DNA from: Amoeboaphelidium protococcarum
Lineage: Eukaryota > Aphelidiomycota > Aphelidea
Assembly: GCA_023515745.1 (NCBI GenBank)
Contig: JALECJ010000256.1
Coordinates: 372,001 to 436,000, forward strand
Length of the DNA stretch: 64,000 nucleotides
Direction: 5' to 3'
The position numbers and the translations under genes are program-made. The first letter of the stretch is position 1; every line of letters begins with the position of its first letter. Positions 36,707 to 48,608 of the stretch are shown here, piece by piece. The notes beneath the pieces are model-generated. The model saw only the letters and a program-made list of their open reading frames with translations. It did no database searches and was not told where the DNA came from.

Positions 36707-38506
36707 TCACAATTTGTACATAACTTTCATTTGATAGAACCTCCGCATTTCCCTTTCAGTGCTCCGCGATACAAATAGAGATGATATGTTGATAAACAGG
36801 GTAATAATGAGCATCCTCACGGTCTAGCCATCCACTTGCTGCCCAAATATCCAAATGTTCATACACGATATGAATATGGTGATGAACAGCAGAGACGATA
36901 CAATTAGATACGAGTGGAACCTCATACCAGTAGATGGAGCTAGAAATGACATTAGCAATATGAATCCATTCAATTGAGAGATGTACTTTGACACTCCAAC
37001 TATATACTTATTCAGCAGCTCCTGATTGTATCTGGCAATCACAATCTGATTATCATTTACAACAGCATAAACATTGGGTGCAATACTAGTTACATTAAAG
37101 CCGTCAATCACTTGATATCTGTCAAATTCGCTATACGTAAATGGCTTAAGAAGTGGAGGTGGTAGCCATCTGAGATTATGCTCAATCAAAGTGCCATTAG
37201 AGTGTGATGGAGTATTCAGAGAAGGATTCTCGCCAAACGGATCCAATTGCTGGTACACCAATTGTAAATCAACGTGCTATTACATTATCAACAGCAAATT
37301 ACCCACCACAATCATGAAGCACGCTATAGATATAATGTACTACAACAGCATAGGACGCGTATTAATAGCTGGCAGATGGATGACAATCATAGACACAGTG
37401 GCAACCAACGGGATATAGCCAAGCCTGACAATATACTCAAATACGGTGGACTGACCCAGTATAATATTCAGAACCATTGTGGATATGCACGCAGCAGTGG
37501 ACACTGTTATAAACAATCTAATTCTATTTATGGCAAAAATGTTGGAATACTTTTCAAACTATCGCTCTAGCCAGTTGTTTTCAAAAGACATACAGATCTT
37601 GTATTTCCAGAAATCTCGCCATACAATGTCCAGCGATCTCCGAGAGTATCTAGATTACAGTGCATCCGGAATGTGTGAAATGATACCAGGCAAGTCCTTT
37701 GTAATAATATCCAAAATATCATCATTATCATTGATTTCAGCAATCTCTGCATTGAGGGAGTTCTGATCAACTATAAATCTAGATGATGATGAAGCAAACT
37801 TCTTCTTCCATAACAGCTCTATGTTCTACAAGTACCTGACCAAGAATACGCGCCGTATAAACATCTCTCTCCCATACCGCCCAACAAAGGCAAATACAAA
37901 CGCCAGAAGCAGCGGCATAAAATAATTGACCAGGTACGGGAATATCTCTTTGTATCGACGCGTCGCCAGCAGTCCAATAACGCAGCATAGAAATTGAGAA
38001 GCCACAATAACGGCACATAGAGGAAGTGAGTCGCTCAGTCTGATCACGTTGATGCCAAACAGAAAGAACATCCATATAATGGACATACAATCAAGATCCA
38101 AATAATCGCCAAGACTGAGGAGTACTATAGGCTAACCCACTGTCCATATCCAAGACACTAGAAACAGGCAGATGGCCATAGTGCGATGGATATGTGGAAT
38201 CATATGCACCTGACGCACTCTGAACCAGCAGTACACGATGGGTAATAACGATAAGCCAAGACTGATTGAGTATAGAAAGAATCTGAACGTGCTCTCAGTC
38301 ATCCAGTAGAACAGGACATTAAGCAGCGTGGCAGCGGTAACAAAATATGTGAATGCTTTGGTGTATTTGTGATACTTTAGATTGATTGCATAGAGGTATG
38401 CTCGCTCAATTTTCTAATCATTAAACTGCAACGTCCAGCTACGTATGGCGTCATTGAGAGTAAAGATTTCTGGCGCAAGCTTGAACAGATCTTTAATATT
38501 AACCAT
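36707..38506 (-). CDS. Polytopic membrane protein, unknown
   Basis: Single exon of 600 codons. About ten hydrophobic helices are visible in two clusters of roughly six (residues 50-235) and four or more (residues 330-560), separated by a polar stretch with acidic runs (LNAEIAEINDNDDILDI). The first cluster has short loops; the last lumenal-type loop (LNTPSHSNGTLIEHNLRWLPPPLLKPF) carries a glycosylation site. A two-times-six arrangement is found in transporters and in membrane adenylyl cyclases, but I see neither a cyclase domain nor transporter signatures. No introns. Confidence 0.6.
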
Positions 38507-38715
38507 CTGTCCGCTAGTATACCAAATGCACCTATTAGCACACTGACTGGCTAGATTCTATTTTAAAATTCACAAAAAAGGCGTCAAATCCCTCTATGGA
38601 GAGTAAGACGTAATGTTACACGGGTTTACATTGATCTAAGGGGTCGCATCGCCTTCTCTCTCTTAGATGCTGATTTCTCATACGTTACTCAGCAATAATC
38701 GCGCCTTCCTTCATA

Positions 38716-39039
38716 ATGAATCTTAACGAAGTGCTAGATCTACTAAAGGCATTAAAATAATCATTTACTTTAAAAGATAATTGGGCTTATGATTGTGAAA
38801 TAAACTCGACCTTCTATTCTATAACACAGTCAGTGCTGAATCGTCATAGTATCGTTCGAAGCGTTGATTCTTTCTTGAGAGATTTTCCGCCTATAGAGAG
38901 CTGCTCTCTTTCTCCATCTTTCTTCATAAAAGTTCAGCGCTTAGAACATTTAGATTGCGTCAATACAAGTGCCTTAAAGTCATATTAAGCTGAAATTTTT
39001 CATTTAGTTCATTAATTACAGTAAAATAGGAAGATATGA
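38716..39039 (+). CDS. Small ORF overlapping the RAD23 start
   Basis: A 107-residue open frame starts at ATG 38716 and ends in TGA that overlaps the RAD23 ATG (ATGA). The product is helical, with two Cys in the second half and three UAR codons at its end. The length is only moderately more than chance in this code, and I recognise no family. It may be a real small upstream gene or an untranslated leader of RAD23. Confidence 0.3.
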
Positions 39040-40210
39040 AGATTACAGTCAAGACGTTGTAGTAGAAAACTTTCAATTTTGAGGTGGAGTCTTCAGACAC
39101 GGTAAATCACTTTATTGGGCACTTCATTGACTCACCATCTCGACCGTATAATGGATTTACCTTATTATATTGTAGGTTCTTAAAGTTAAAGAGAAGATTG
39201 CAGCGTAAGATTCGTTGAACGCTTCGAGTACAGATCTGTAAAAGTTGATTTTTAGTGGAAAGATTTTGGAGAATGAGAAGCTGTTGTCAGATTATGGAGT
39301 CAAGGATGGGGATTTCATTGTGCTCATGGTGACTAAGCCTAAAGTTGAAAAGAAGTAGACTGCTCCTGCTACTCCTGCAGCTAAATAATCTTCCGGTGCG
39401 TCATAGTCAAAGTAACAGCAATAATAGCAACCCGCTGCTCCTCAGAAGAAGGAAGGCAGTGCCATGTAAGTGCAGTAGTAATAGCAATTAGCTAGTCCTT
39501 CCGCAGGTGGATAGTTTTCAACTGGTGCGAGTGCTCTGCTCTCAGGTGAATAATACCAAGCGGCTGTGAATAATCTATGTGAGATGGGCTTCACCAAGGA
39601 AGAAGTTGTTAAGGCTATGCGCGCTGCATTTAACAATCCAGATCGTGCCGTCGAGTATCTAATGTCAGGTATCCCGGCTGAGTTGGCATAAAGTCAGGCA
39701 GGTGCTGGTGGTAGTGATGAGAATGCTTCAACTACTGCCACTGCTGGTGGAGATGTAGATGCTGCTGGTGAAGGAGACATGGATGATGTTGACGTGGGAG
39801 GTGTTGGTGAAGAGTACGATGATTAGGCGATGGAGTAAGGACCTTCACCTTTTGATGAGCTAAGACAAGTTCCACAGTTTGAACAGTTGAGATAGATGGT
39901 GCTGACTAATCCTCAAATGCTGGAGCCGATTTTGGGTTAACTTGCTCAGTCTCATCCACACCTGTTATAACTGATTGCATAGAATCCACAGCAGTTCTTC
40001 CAATGGCTGGCATATAGTGGCGGAGAAGGAGGTGTACCTGAGGGGGCCACTGTTATCCGACTCACTCGGGAAGAGAATGAAGCTATTGAGAGACTTGTGG
40101 CACTTGGATTTGATAGAAATTCGGCTGTTGAGGCGTATCTGGCCTGTGATAAGAACGAGATGCTTGCTGCCAATTACTTATTTGACTTGAATTAGCAAGA
40201 CTTTTAGTGA
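39036..40210 (+). CDS. RAD23: RAD23 ubiquitin-receptor/XPC partner
   Basis: Two exons (intron 39102-39175, 74 bp) give 367 codons. The order is UBL ([31 protein letters not shown]..., residues 1-75), a Gln/Ala/Pro linker, UBA1 ([29 protein letters not shown]), an XPC-binding block ([40 protein letters not shown]) and UBA2 ([34 protein letters not shown]). Rad23 delivers ubiquitylated proteins to the proteasome and supports nucleotide-excision repair. The linker poly-Gln is written mostly in TAA/TAG codons. The stop is TAG-TGA. Confidence 0.97.
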
Positions 40211-40287
40211 AGATTAAAGGGATAAAATATTACGATCACGCATGAAGAATATGAAATATATATGCTAGTAACACTATGATATCGTTA

Positions 40288-43200
40288 TCAATGTTTATAA
40301 CTCTAGTTTCCTTGATTTTACTTTGAATTTTAGTGCTACTGGTACTACTGATGCTACTGATTCTAACCGCCACTGACAGGTCTACCTTAAGCATCGTACC
40401 AAATATGCTATGACTGTGCTCCTTACTGAGGATAATTATACTGTTATTACTAATTGTAGCCATAATACTATTGTTATTGCTAACCATAACCATAATTTTA
40501 TTACGCGTATCCATACTAGTATTGTTGATACGAAGATCCGTATTAGGACTACTGCTACTACTATTAATTCCCATAATATTGCTAATAAGATCCACTCTAA
40601 GAAGGGTATCCAGATTGGTAAGATACTTAATGTTGAGCAAAATTGTATGCAGATTGCGGATAAACCTGCTACTAGGACTAACCATCAAAGTTCTAACTAC
40701 TTGACTATCGATTAAATGATGATGATGATGCTTATGAAGATTGGCTAGCATGTCGACTCTGGGTACTCCTCCTTTAACGTCCACCCAACACAAACTGGCG
40801 ATCATCTTCCGAGAGCACTCGCGCAGGCACTTTAGCATTTCTAGGTATTTCAGCTGGAAAGCAATAGCCATCCTTCGGCTTGGTGTTGTAATAAAGCAGC
40901 GATATGGTGGAATGAACCTTCAGATCTCCCATACCAAACTATTTGAACGCACTTTTTACTGCACTACCTTCTCTGAGAGCTTAATCAAATGGCTACACAG
41001 AGCCAGACAATAAAGCAATACCAGCATTCAAAGTCATGGGCTTCTTCAATTTCTTACTACTACTATCATCGTAACACACTTTCAAGAGATTGTAGAGACG
41101 AATGCTTCGCTTACAAATGTACAAAATATCTTACCCAAACTGATCCAACTACAGTTCCTACTGATCAAGAAGAGCGTATGACTACTCCATAGCATCCTTC
41201 AATCTATTCTCGTCAATGAAGGGCAATAGCGCTACTCCTTACCAGGCATACTTTTTACCATTCAAATCAATCTTAAAATCTTCAGGATAAAAGTCAATTA
41301 TAGTAGAATCTTCTTTGGTCATCAAATGATGAAATTAATGAGGAATGTGGCTCTTGGATCCCGCCGGCAGAACACCCATTAACTACTCAAACGGCTTAAA
41401 TGGTGTACCTTTATCAAATTCTATCTTGCACTCTGCCTACAGGTCAGTGAGTTCAAAATCCTGAGCAAACGGAGCATAATGGTACGGAAAATACCACTTC
41501 CATGACTGACAACCTTGAAAATAGTACTTTAACACCCAGCATAGTCCTTCAACATAAGAATGTACAAGCTTCTTTCTGAAATCAATGTCAGTCGCATCAA
41601 CTCCAAACTTGCGCTCGTAATACCGATCTCTATAACCATCTTCCCAAAGACGAACATTATCTGCATTAATATCATCCTCTTCTTCATCATCATCGTCAAC
41701 TTCTTCTATTTCCTCCTACTCCTAATTGCCGTTCTCTTTAACCTCTTTTTGTCCAGTCTATATAACATCACTATCCTAGAATTCTTGTTAGGAATTTGAA
41801 GTAAGATCATCCCCATTAGCAATTGCTACCTCATCCTTAGATTCAATTCCATCAGCATTGACAACAATAACTTTAATAGAAGGTAGACTATCATTTTGAT
41901 CACCACCATCAGCCTCTTCTACACTCTCTTTAGACTCGTCGTCAATATCAATGCGCGATCTCTTACCAAGCAGCTTCTACTTTATCATCTCAGCGTGAGA
42001 AAAATTGCTCTTATTCTTTTACTCCAGAGTCTCCTTGACAAATTTCTAATTCATCTCTTTCACCTTGTCAGGCCTATTGATAGGAATCACCTCCAATGAC
42101 CTCTATTCCATGATACGATTAGCTTTTCGCTCAGCTCTGCGGTCCTATTAACTTATAGTGGACTATTTCCTATCCTACTTTCTATCATTATATCTATCCT
42201 CACGTGCCTTCTATCTAGCCAAATGTTCATCTTCACGCTTCTTGCGATCCTAGAAAATCTTTGGCTCCTCTTGTCCGACAGCTTCCATAAGAATCTGCAG
42301 CCGCTACAAGTCTACATCTCCTTTATGCACCAGATACCCGCCCATCTTCTGCAAATTGTCTTTATAAAGTCTAATTAGACGACTAATGGCATCTTCGCGA
42401 ATCTCCAAAGATGGCATGTGCGGTAGAAAATCATTTCCCACAAAGAAGCACAAGAAGATCCAATCATCAATAGCTCGTTCAACATAAAACTTGAAATTTT
42501 ACAAATTGGGCACAAACATTTCCACCTCGAGGTACTCTCTCAGCACATTCACATTCAGAAATATGAACGGTTTAAGTACCTGTACATCATTATTAGTGGA
42601 ACCCTTGCCTTGATTCAAATTCAACTACCCTGTGCACTAATCAGATCTGTGTCCAAACTGATTACACCTGTAGCATTTCTAATCTTTATCATTCTAAAAA
42701 AACACGTCCTCTCTCAGCACTTTGAAGTGAGGCTCATGCGTCAGCAACGCAAGCATAATGAGATCCGCGTCCAGTCCGTAAATAACATGCTTAAGATTGG
42801 GATTATGCATCTAATGAGCGCGTTATCCCCTCAAATACTCCATAATCTTGTGCTCACCTTCACCGGGCACACTTGCATCAGACAAAATCACTTTACACTC
42901 TCCCCATGTACCTTCTTCCAATCTTTGAGCTATATAGTATTAGAGAGAATCCGACAACTTTTTCATGAAAGGAGTACCTGGAGTAATACAGTTGGAATCA
43001 AACCTTTCCTCCTCTTATTCCCCAGAGCCTTCTTCACCCTTATCCTCCGCAAGCACACCAGAATCTATTAAATCTTGACGCGCCTTTTTGGCAGACTCAG
43101 CTTATGCCTTGGCCTCTTACGCCGTTCTAAACCGCCTACTTCTCTGCTGATTCATTTTAGCTCTCGGCGCAGTTCCATCAATGGCCATGTAGAGAAGCTT

Positions 43201-43485
43201 CCGCGGTCGAATGATGGCCATAATCCTATCAATGTACCTAAAAATCTCAATCATTGCCTCATCTTCATTCTTAGGCGGAGGTTTGTCCTCGGGATGAGTA
43301 CAAGGGTGCACTATACCATTCATGTCCAGGTAGAGATTGTCAAACTCCTCCCCATTCGGATTAGGCTAACTAAGATCAATAGGAATCTCAATTCCATCCA
43401 CAGAATTCGGTAACTCTTCTTTACACTTGGAGATAATTTTAGGATAATTTTTCTACAACCATCTAAACAATGCAGGAACTCCCAT
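40288..43485 (-). CDS. RAT1: 5'-3' exoribonuclease Rat1/XRN2 with Tyr/Gly/Gln-rich tail
   Basis: Single exon of 1066 codons, no introns. Rat1 degrades nascent RNA in the nucleus and terminates Pol II. Seen are the N-terminal [87 protein letters not shown], and the CCHC zinc knuckle [14 protein letters not shown] (about residues 268-282), the last being a Rat1/XRN2 feature absent from XRN1. The last 150 or so residues are low-complexity with repeats such as [20 protein letters not shown] and QQQYNYPQQG, a prion-like composition. Most of that Gln is TAA/TAG. It is convergent with RAD23, 77 bp apart. Confidence 0.97.
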
Positions 43486-43787
43486 CTAGACTCTACTAAT
43501 GGACTATAATTAAACGACAGAAGTTACGAAAATGGTTAAATCGTTGTGAAAATTGAAGAAAGAATGTTTCTCAGTCGGGAAGATTCAATCGTTTCAGAAG
43601 AAAACAACCGCGTCGCGTCACGGCCATTTGAGCAAAGACGTCCATTACTGTCTCACCTCTTGGCATCTCAGGCTATTAATTGATGTCGATTGAATACTCG
43701 TTCCTATATACTTTATATATATCGATAGCAAAGGGTCAGACTCAGAACAAAACTATACATCAACATCATTACATTCATCAACTAGTC

Positions 43788-44519
43788 TCAAGTAAACAAA
43801 TCGAAAGATTTCAACAATTAACCGGATAGACTGTTGATTAAAAATCCCACTGATGTATAAAACATTGCAGTTAGATATGAAGTATCAAGAAATACTGATA
43901 ATGCCTCTGTGTTTGAAGTAAATACGAGCAGATCCACCATGTAAAACCATTCCCATCCAAACATATGCCCAAAAGACTTTTAATAATCCCAAATCACCAT
44001 GGGCAGGAGGAGAAGTTTCGGGAATGAGCTAATGATGAGCGCTATAGATATGTAGTTGAACTTCACGATGGCATACCGAGCGGGCAGAGTTAACAGAACA
44101 AGTCCCCTCACAACGACGTGATACAGCAATACATCCAGTGCACTCCTGAGGAGTAGTTACGCATAATTGCTTGCATAAAAAGAGATTGCATCTGCTTGAG
44201 AAGTTAAACTGTCAGAAGATTGTAAATATCCATTTCGGAGCGTTCTAACATAGACATCAAACAGCAATTAGAGAATGAGTATTCGTATTACAGGCATACC
44301 GAGACCATGCTCAACATACTATAATCTATTAAATAAAATGTGTCGGTACACGTTCTTCTTGTGCAATAGCAGATCGATAAATAGAAGCGTAAATCCATGT
44401 TCAATGTACATATCAGCCACATTATTTCCATGAGTACATCGAGTAAGCTTAATATTCCCTTTGCTATATTCAGTATACAGACTGCTCACACTATTGCCAC
44501 ATTACACGCAAACAGGCAT
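43788..44519 (-). CDS. ARV1: ARV1-like ER lipid homeostasis protein
   Basis: Single exon of 244 codons. It starts with the Arv1 homology domain: CVQCGNSVSSLYTEYSKGNIKLTRC (zinc-binding CxxC and later Cys) and HGFTLLFIDLLLHKKNVYRHILFN, the hallmark segment. Several hydrophobic segments follow (VIRILILQLLFDVYV, LLRSALDVLLYHVVV, YISIALIISSFPKLLLLPM and others). Arv1 is a polytopic ER protein that supports sterol and GPI-anchor/sphingolipid handling. ATG at 44519 directly precedes the zinc motif. It fits the sterol-pathway enzyme Erg26 found elsewhere in the window. The second Cys of the second knuckle is not in the standard place (THGNN). Confidence 0.88.
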
Positions 44520-44913
44520 ATTAAAGTTGCTTCAGAATCGGTCAAAATTTACAAAGGTAGCGAAACACAGATATCATTTAAAACAATCGGGTACGAACCA
44601 AAAGATGAATGATGAATAGAACATGAAAAAACTACACTGTTTAATCAAGATTAGAGCATCATTACACCAATATAAACTTATTTAGTCAAGATTAATAGGT
44701 AGCCTGAGTGAATGACTTCAGCGATATGATAAATAGCTGTGAGATCCGACCTCAGTGTGGATAATCCCAGCGCGTTTCATCTCAACGACAGATATGCGTT
44801 CAGTAATGTCAGTCTCTATGGAAACGTAAATGATCGCAAAATCTGAATGGAAGCCTCTCATGTTCATACTCAACTTATCTTGAGTTTTGGTATTGAATTG
44901 CCTCTTCATAAGT

Positions 44914-45576
44914 ATGGATATCAATAGTGAGTCTTGTGTAACGGGTGATGGTACAGTCAACGCAGACTGTTAAAGAGAGATTAAAACTACAAAAGGTAAA
45001 TATGCTCGTAGTGGAGTAGATGCATATCCGTCGCCAGTTGTATCTGAAATTGCTTCACCTCTTCTCAAATACAAAAAAGTGGATAAGATTGCATAGAACA
45101 AGCTTGGACCAGCGGATCTCAAAGAGTTTGTCAAGGTGAAACATGCGGCGCAATTCTCACCGTAATCAGTGTGCAGGCTAGCTCACGTCTCCATGAACAT
45201 TCAGATTTGTGCAGATCAAACGTTCAAATCTTAGCTATTCACGGTTATATAGTCAGATAACGTAATTTAAATTAAAATAGTGTCCAAGGTGTATTATAAA
45301 CAGCAAAAAGTGTTTCAGTGTCGGGAGATATGCAACACCGTGTTTGATGATGTAACTGGATTCTTTCTAGTGGCGGCTGACAACTCGGGCATTGATGGAG
45401 AAGTGTAAGAGTTGCTCACAAAAAATGTGTCACTTAAAGACTAATCCATAGTTAATAGTTTAGCTTGCATAGAAGATATAATCGTCTCTCAATCAGTGAA
45501 GTTGATTGCAGATAATGGAGAATAACTCAATAATTAATTTGACGTGGTTACATTTTTTAGAATTAAAAGTCAATGA
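44914..45576 (+). CDS. Unknown protein
   Basis: Single exon of 221 codons. ATG at 44914 is the first Met after an in-frame TGA. The product is mixed alpha/beta, with blocks such as LKEFVKVKHAAQFS, VIQIKIVSKVYYKQQKVF and DIIVSQSVKLIADNGE, and at least ten UAR codons read as Gln. Neither a signal peptide nor a membrane helix is seen. An extra 5' exon in the 44640-44913 gap cannot be ruled out. It ends 25 bp from the convergent MTG1 gene. Confidence 0.5.
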
Positions 45577-45601
45577 AGTCATAAAAAATACATCTATTCT
45601 A

Positions 45602-47242
45602 TCATACTGTCTCAGTCACAACTTTTTGATTTAAATTTTAAATATCTGAAGCAACATCATTCACGTATTATTCCATAAGAAGGTCATCGTCAATCATGGC
45701 AAATTTCCAAAAATGTTTAGATATATGTCTAGGGACACGGTCGTAAATCCCAATTTCACTCTATTGCAATCCATCGTCGATATTCTATGCCTTGGATGGA
45801 AGCAACCCCAGACGTCGATACAAAATTCCCTCACGCCACAATTTAAGGAAACGCGACATGCCTGCCTCAACATCAGGTGCGCCATTTGCCAGTAAAGAAC
45901 CGCGCTGAGTAGCTATAAAGCACGCGATTTAGTGTATTTCCTCTTACACGCTCAACTATTTAACTGTGGAACTATCATCTGATTATGAAGGATCATCCAA
46001 GGGAGGCATTCCTAGAATCAATCTAATGTGAGCATCAAGTTTCCACACGTTCTTAATTCGCCACCACAGATAATGTGATAACTACGCGACTTGGATGCCG
46101 CGGATAGAGGATGAAGCATTGGACACAAAATGAGTCTCTATCGGTACATTGTTGACGAGTCCGAGATTCAGCAGGCGTAGTAAATTCTTATGCCCTTTCG
46201 ATGATCTATCGTCGTCTCTGTATAAATCGGGAGGTAGTACGCCAGGTGAGTCCATGATGTAAACGCGTAATCTCACTCCATCCATTCGGAGTTACTTTGA
46301 TATCTCAGTCTCTTTGACTCCAGCAGGCTATGGATCAACAGTGTCTATAATCTTAATCTTCTGCGATAAAGATGTCGTAAATCCTGGATTAACTCCCACA
46401 GCGGCAACTTTGTCATTCTTCTACCTCTTCCTCAGATTAGGTGCTCTCAAGTACCCCATACCATTGACGCGAAGTGAATTAATGAGAGTGCTTTTACCAG
46501 TATTGGGCAAGCCTATTGCCAGGATAGTCAGCGCAGGATACGGCACTGATTTATATTGGGACATGGATTCTCGGTGTATTTGTATCCATCGCGCAACCAA
46601 GTGCTGTAGCAGTTGACCAGTCTAATCCTTATCATCAGACGCTAGAAAGTATTTTGGAGTCTAATCTTTATCAAGAAGTTCTAATCGCTTATGCCACGAT
46701 GTGGACGGCATATTTCCGTCAATTAAATCACATTTATTGTACAAAACAACGTGCTCTGGATGTTTAATAGGCGCACCAACCTTCTCGCCCCACGCATTTC
46801 TATAGTACACTGTCTTTTATTACGAAGCAGTTGAGGGTGATAGCATCCGATTAAATCTCTAATTTACGCTAGATAAAGGTATTCTCGCGTCTCGCACTTC
46901 AAGTACCATACCAACGTGATTATCAAGCTATTGCTGCGTTGTGTGATAGGTATTCAATTTAGAGTTATTTGGATTGTTCTATTTCAATAGTCCTGATGGT
47001 AGCAACCTTTACTCAATCACTTTCATACACTTGGCCATATGACCAGGATACCAATTAAGATTATGTGAATAATTGTCAAATACTTCCCTAGGCACCTGGA
47101 CAGGCTTGATACTCGATGCAGGAGGTAATGACTTGATAAATGCTTACATTCTGCTGATCTTTGCGCTGTTTTTTAAGCTTTTGGTTGACAGTAAATCGCG
47201 TTTTTCCTTCTTGAGAGAGAAAGCTCTGAGCACTTTTTTCAT
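45602..47242 (-). CDS. MTG1: Mitochondrial ribosome-assembly GTPase MTG1 (RbgA/YlqF type)
   Basis: Single exon of 547 codons encoding a circularly permuted GTPase that assists late assembly of the mitochondrial large subunit. LNWYPGHMAK and EVRDARIPLSSVN open the domain; NKCDLI is G4; IGLPNTGKSTLINSL is the P-loop near residue 243; NPGFTTS and VYIMDSPGVLPPDLY are G2/G3. The order G4-G1-G2-G3 defines the family, and WYPGHMAK identifies the MTG1/RbgA branch. An N-terminal stretch rich in Lys/Arg/Ser (MKKVLRAFSLKKEKRDLLS) may be the presequence. It is longer than bacterial RbgA because of insertions before G4 and a long C-terminal part. Confidence 0.94.
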
Positions 47243-47316
47243 ATCTCTGCTTTGTTAAAGAATTGTATCTTTAAAATATTCTCAATCATCGATATCAACT
47301 GTATTAGAATACTATA

Positions 47317-47802
47317 ATGTCAGCGGTAGTAATTGACGCGTCATTTGGTCTAGTTTAAGAGATAAAGACAAAGTTGAAGAGTATATTCGATGGATTATTG
47401 TTGGCATCTCCAAAGAAGCATAGATCTAAGGCTACTGTGCGTGCCAGGCATCAAGTCTAATCTCAATAGTTTCTCAAAAAGTTTTAATTTAATTTCAATA
47501 ATGATGACGATGATGATGATTAGGATGATAATAAGGAAGGCAATCGTAATGGTAAATAGAATGACAAACAGAGGAGCAACAGCGACAAGGATGATCAAAT
47601 ACCGACATTGAAAGCCAACACGAAGAAAGCCTACTTCTAGCTATCAAGGGACATGAATATGAATGACACTTTCACGCGATGTCCTTTATGTAATGGTTGG
47701 AAGCTCTAGAAATAAATGTGTCTTAATTGCTTCCAAGCTCTTCATGGTAGAAGCATACGTGTAAAAGATCCTAATTAAAAGGATTCGTCAACTGACGCGT
47801 GA
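47317..47802 (+). CDS. MRPL32: Mitochondrial large-subunit ribosomal protein bL32m
   Basis: Single exon of 162 codons. Residues about 30-45 read LLASPKKHRSKATVRARHQ, the conserved basic start of bL32, followed by an inserted acidic/Asn-rich loop with a run of six Asp. The C-terminal zinc ribbon CPLCNGWKLQKQMCLNCFQALH is the mitochondrial L32 form (CxxC...CxxC). The basic N-terminus can serve as a presequence. It is divergent from MTG1 with 74 bp between start codons, and both act in mtLSU assembly, so a shared bidirectional promoter is plausible. ACGCGT occurs at 47336 inside its fourth to sixth codons and at its own stop codon. Confidence 0.82.
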
Positions 47803-47846
47803 ATTTATATATACTGAATTTATTCTAGATTGAGTCAATTTATATT

Positions 47847-48608
47847 TCATGCTATTCTATGCATGTGTTAAATCTTCCACTTAATTTCTTTACGTTCCTA
47901 GTCCACAACCCCATAGAACCATAAATAGACGTCAGATGGTGATAGTTCAAGGTTACCGGCCACCAGATCTCGGCCATTCATGACGCGCGCCCTTTCGAGA
48001 CATTTCACCCGTACAATCATATTTGCCATCTTATAATTCTCCTGCACATGTGGATTGATCTTCTCGGCGTCAGTGAATCTAAACCATACCATACATATCT
48101 TAAATTCCTACCCCTTGTACTCGTATCTGAACTGACTATGCGGCATAAACGGATCCTGTCTATACGACATCTCCTTGAGAATATCTGCACTCAAATCCTC
48201 GATCACCAGATCCTTAACAGCCTTCTAGTTTCCATCAGCAATTGCCAGCATAAGAGAAACATAATGATTCATGACAGTTTGCCCAATGTATTTAAATCTC
48301 TGATCCGGGCGCACAAACGCGAATATATCCTTCCATTCCCACGGAGCTGATGGCGTATCCAGCTCTTTATCCATTCTATTCAGCGCCAATCTAAATCTCA
48401 TTGGTCTACGTAAGGTGACGTGTTCAGCAACATGATTTAATATTCTCCTCCAAGTAGTAATAAGCTTCTAATTAGTAGGTGGTGGTGGCGACAGCTATGC
48501 TTTCATCCACGCATATGGGGCCGGTGGAACCTTTGACTACAGCGTGTCTTCATAGATCTACTTTGGCACTTCACCTCTCACAGCTTTGCCTTTTCCTGCA
48601 TACGACAT
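47847..48608 (-). CDS. mL45/MBA1-like mitochondrial ribosomal or membrane-insertion protein
   Basis: Single exon of 254 codons. The central part has a Tim44/mL45-like fold pattern (ALNRMDKELDTPSAPWEWKDIF, then VMNHYVSLMLAIADGNQKAVKDLVIEDLSADIL...) and the C-terminal beta region ends in SPSDVYLWFYGVVDQERKEIKWKI. In animals mL45 and in yeast Mba1 anchor the mitoribosome exit to the inner membrane. The N-terminus MSYAGKGKAVRGEVPK is basic. It is convergent with bL32m, 44 bp apart, making a compact trio of mitochondrial large-subunit genes with MTG1. The fold match is by eye, so confidence is moderate. Confidence 0.68.

Noticed and set aside
40236-40871. A 211-residue His/Ser/Asn-rich ORF on the - strand
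   Set aside because: It is another frame of the Rat1 Tyr/Gly/Gln-rich tail. The correct frame continues the Rat1 protein to its TGA.
44718-44960. 80-codon - strand ORF next to ARV1
   Set aside because: It lies in the 5' gap of the + strand unknown gene, shows no motif, and is short enough to be chance.
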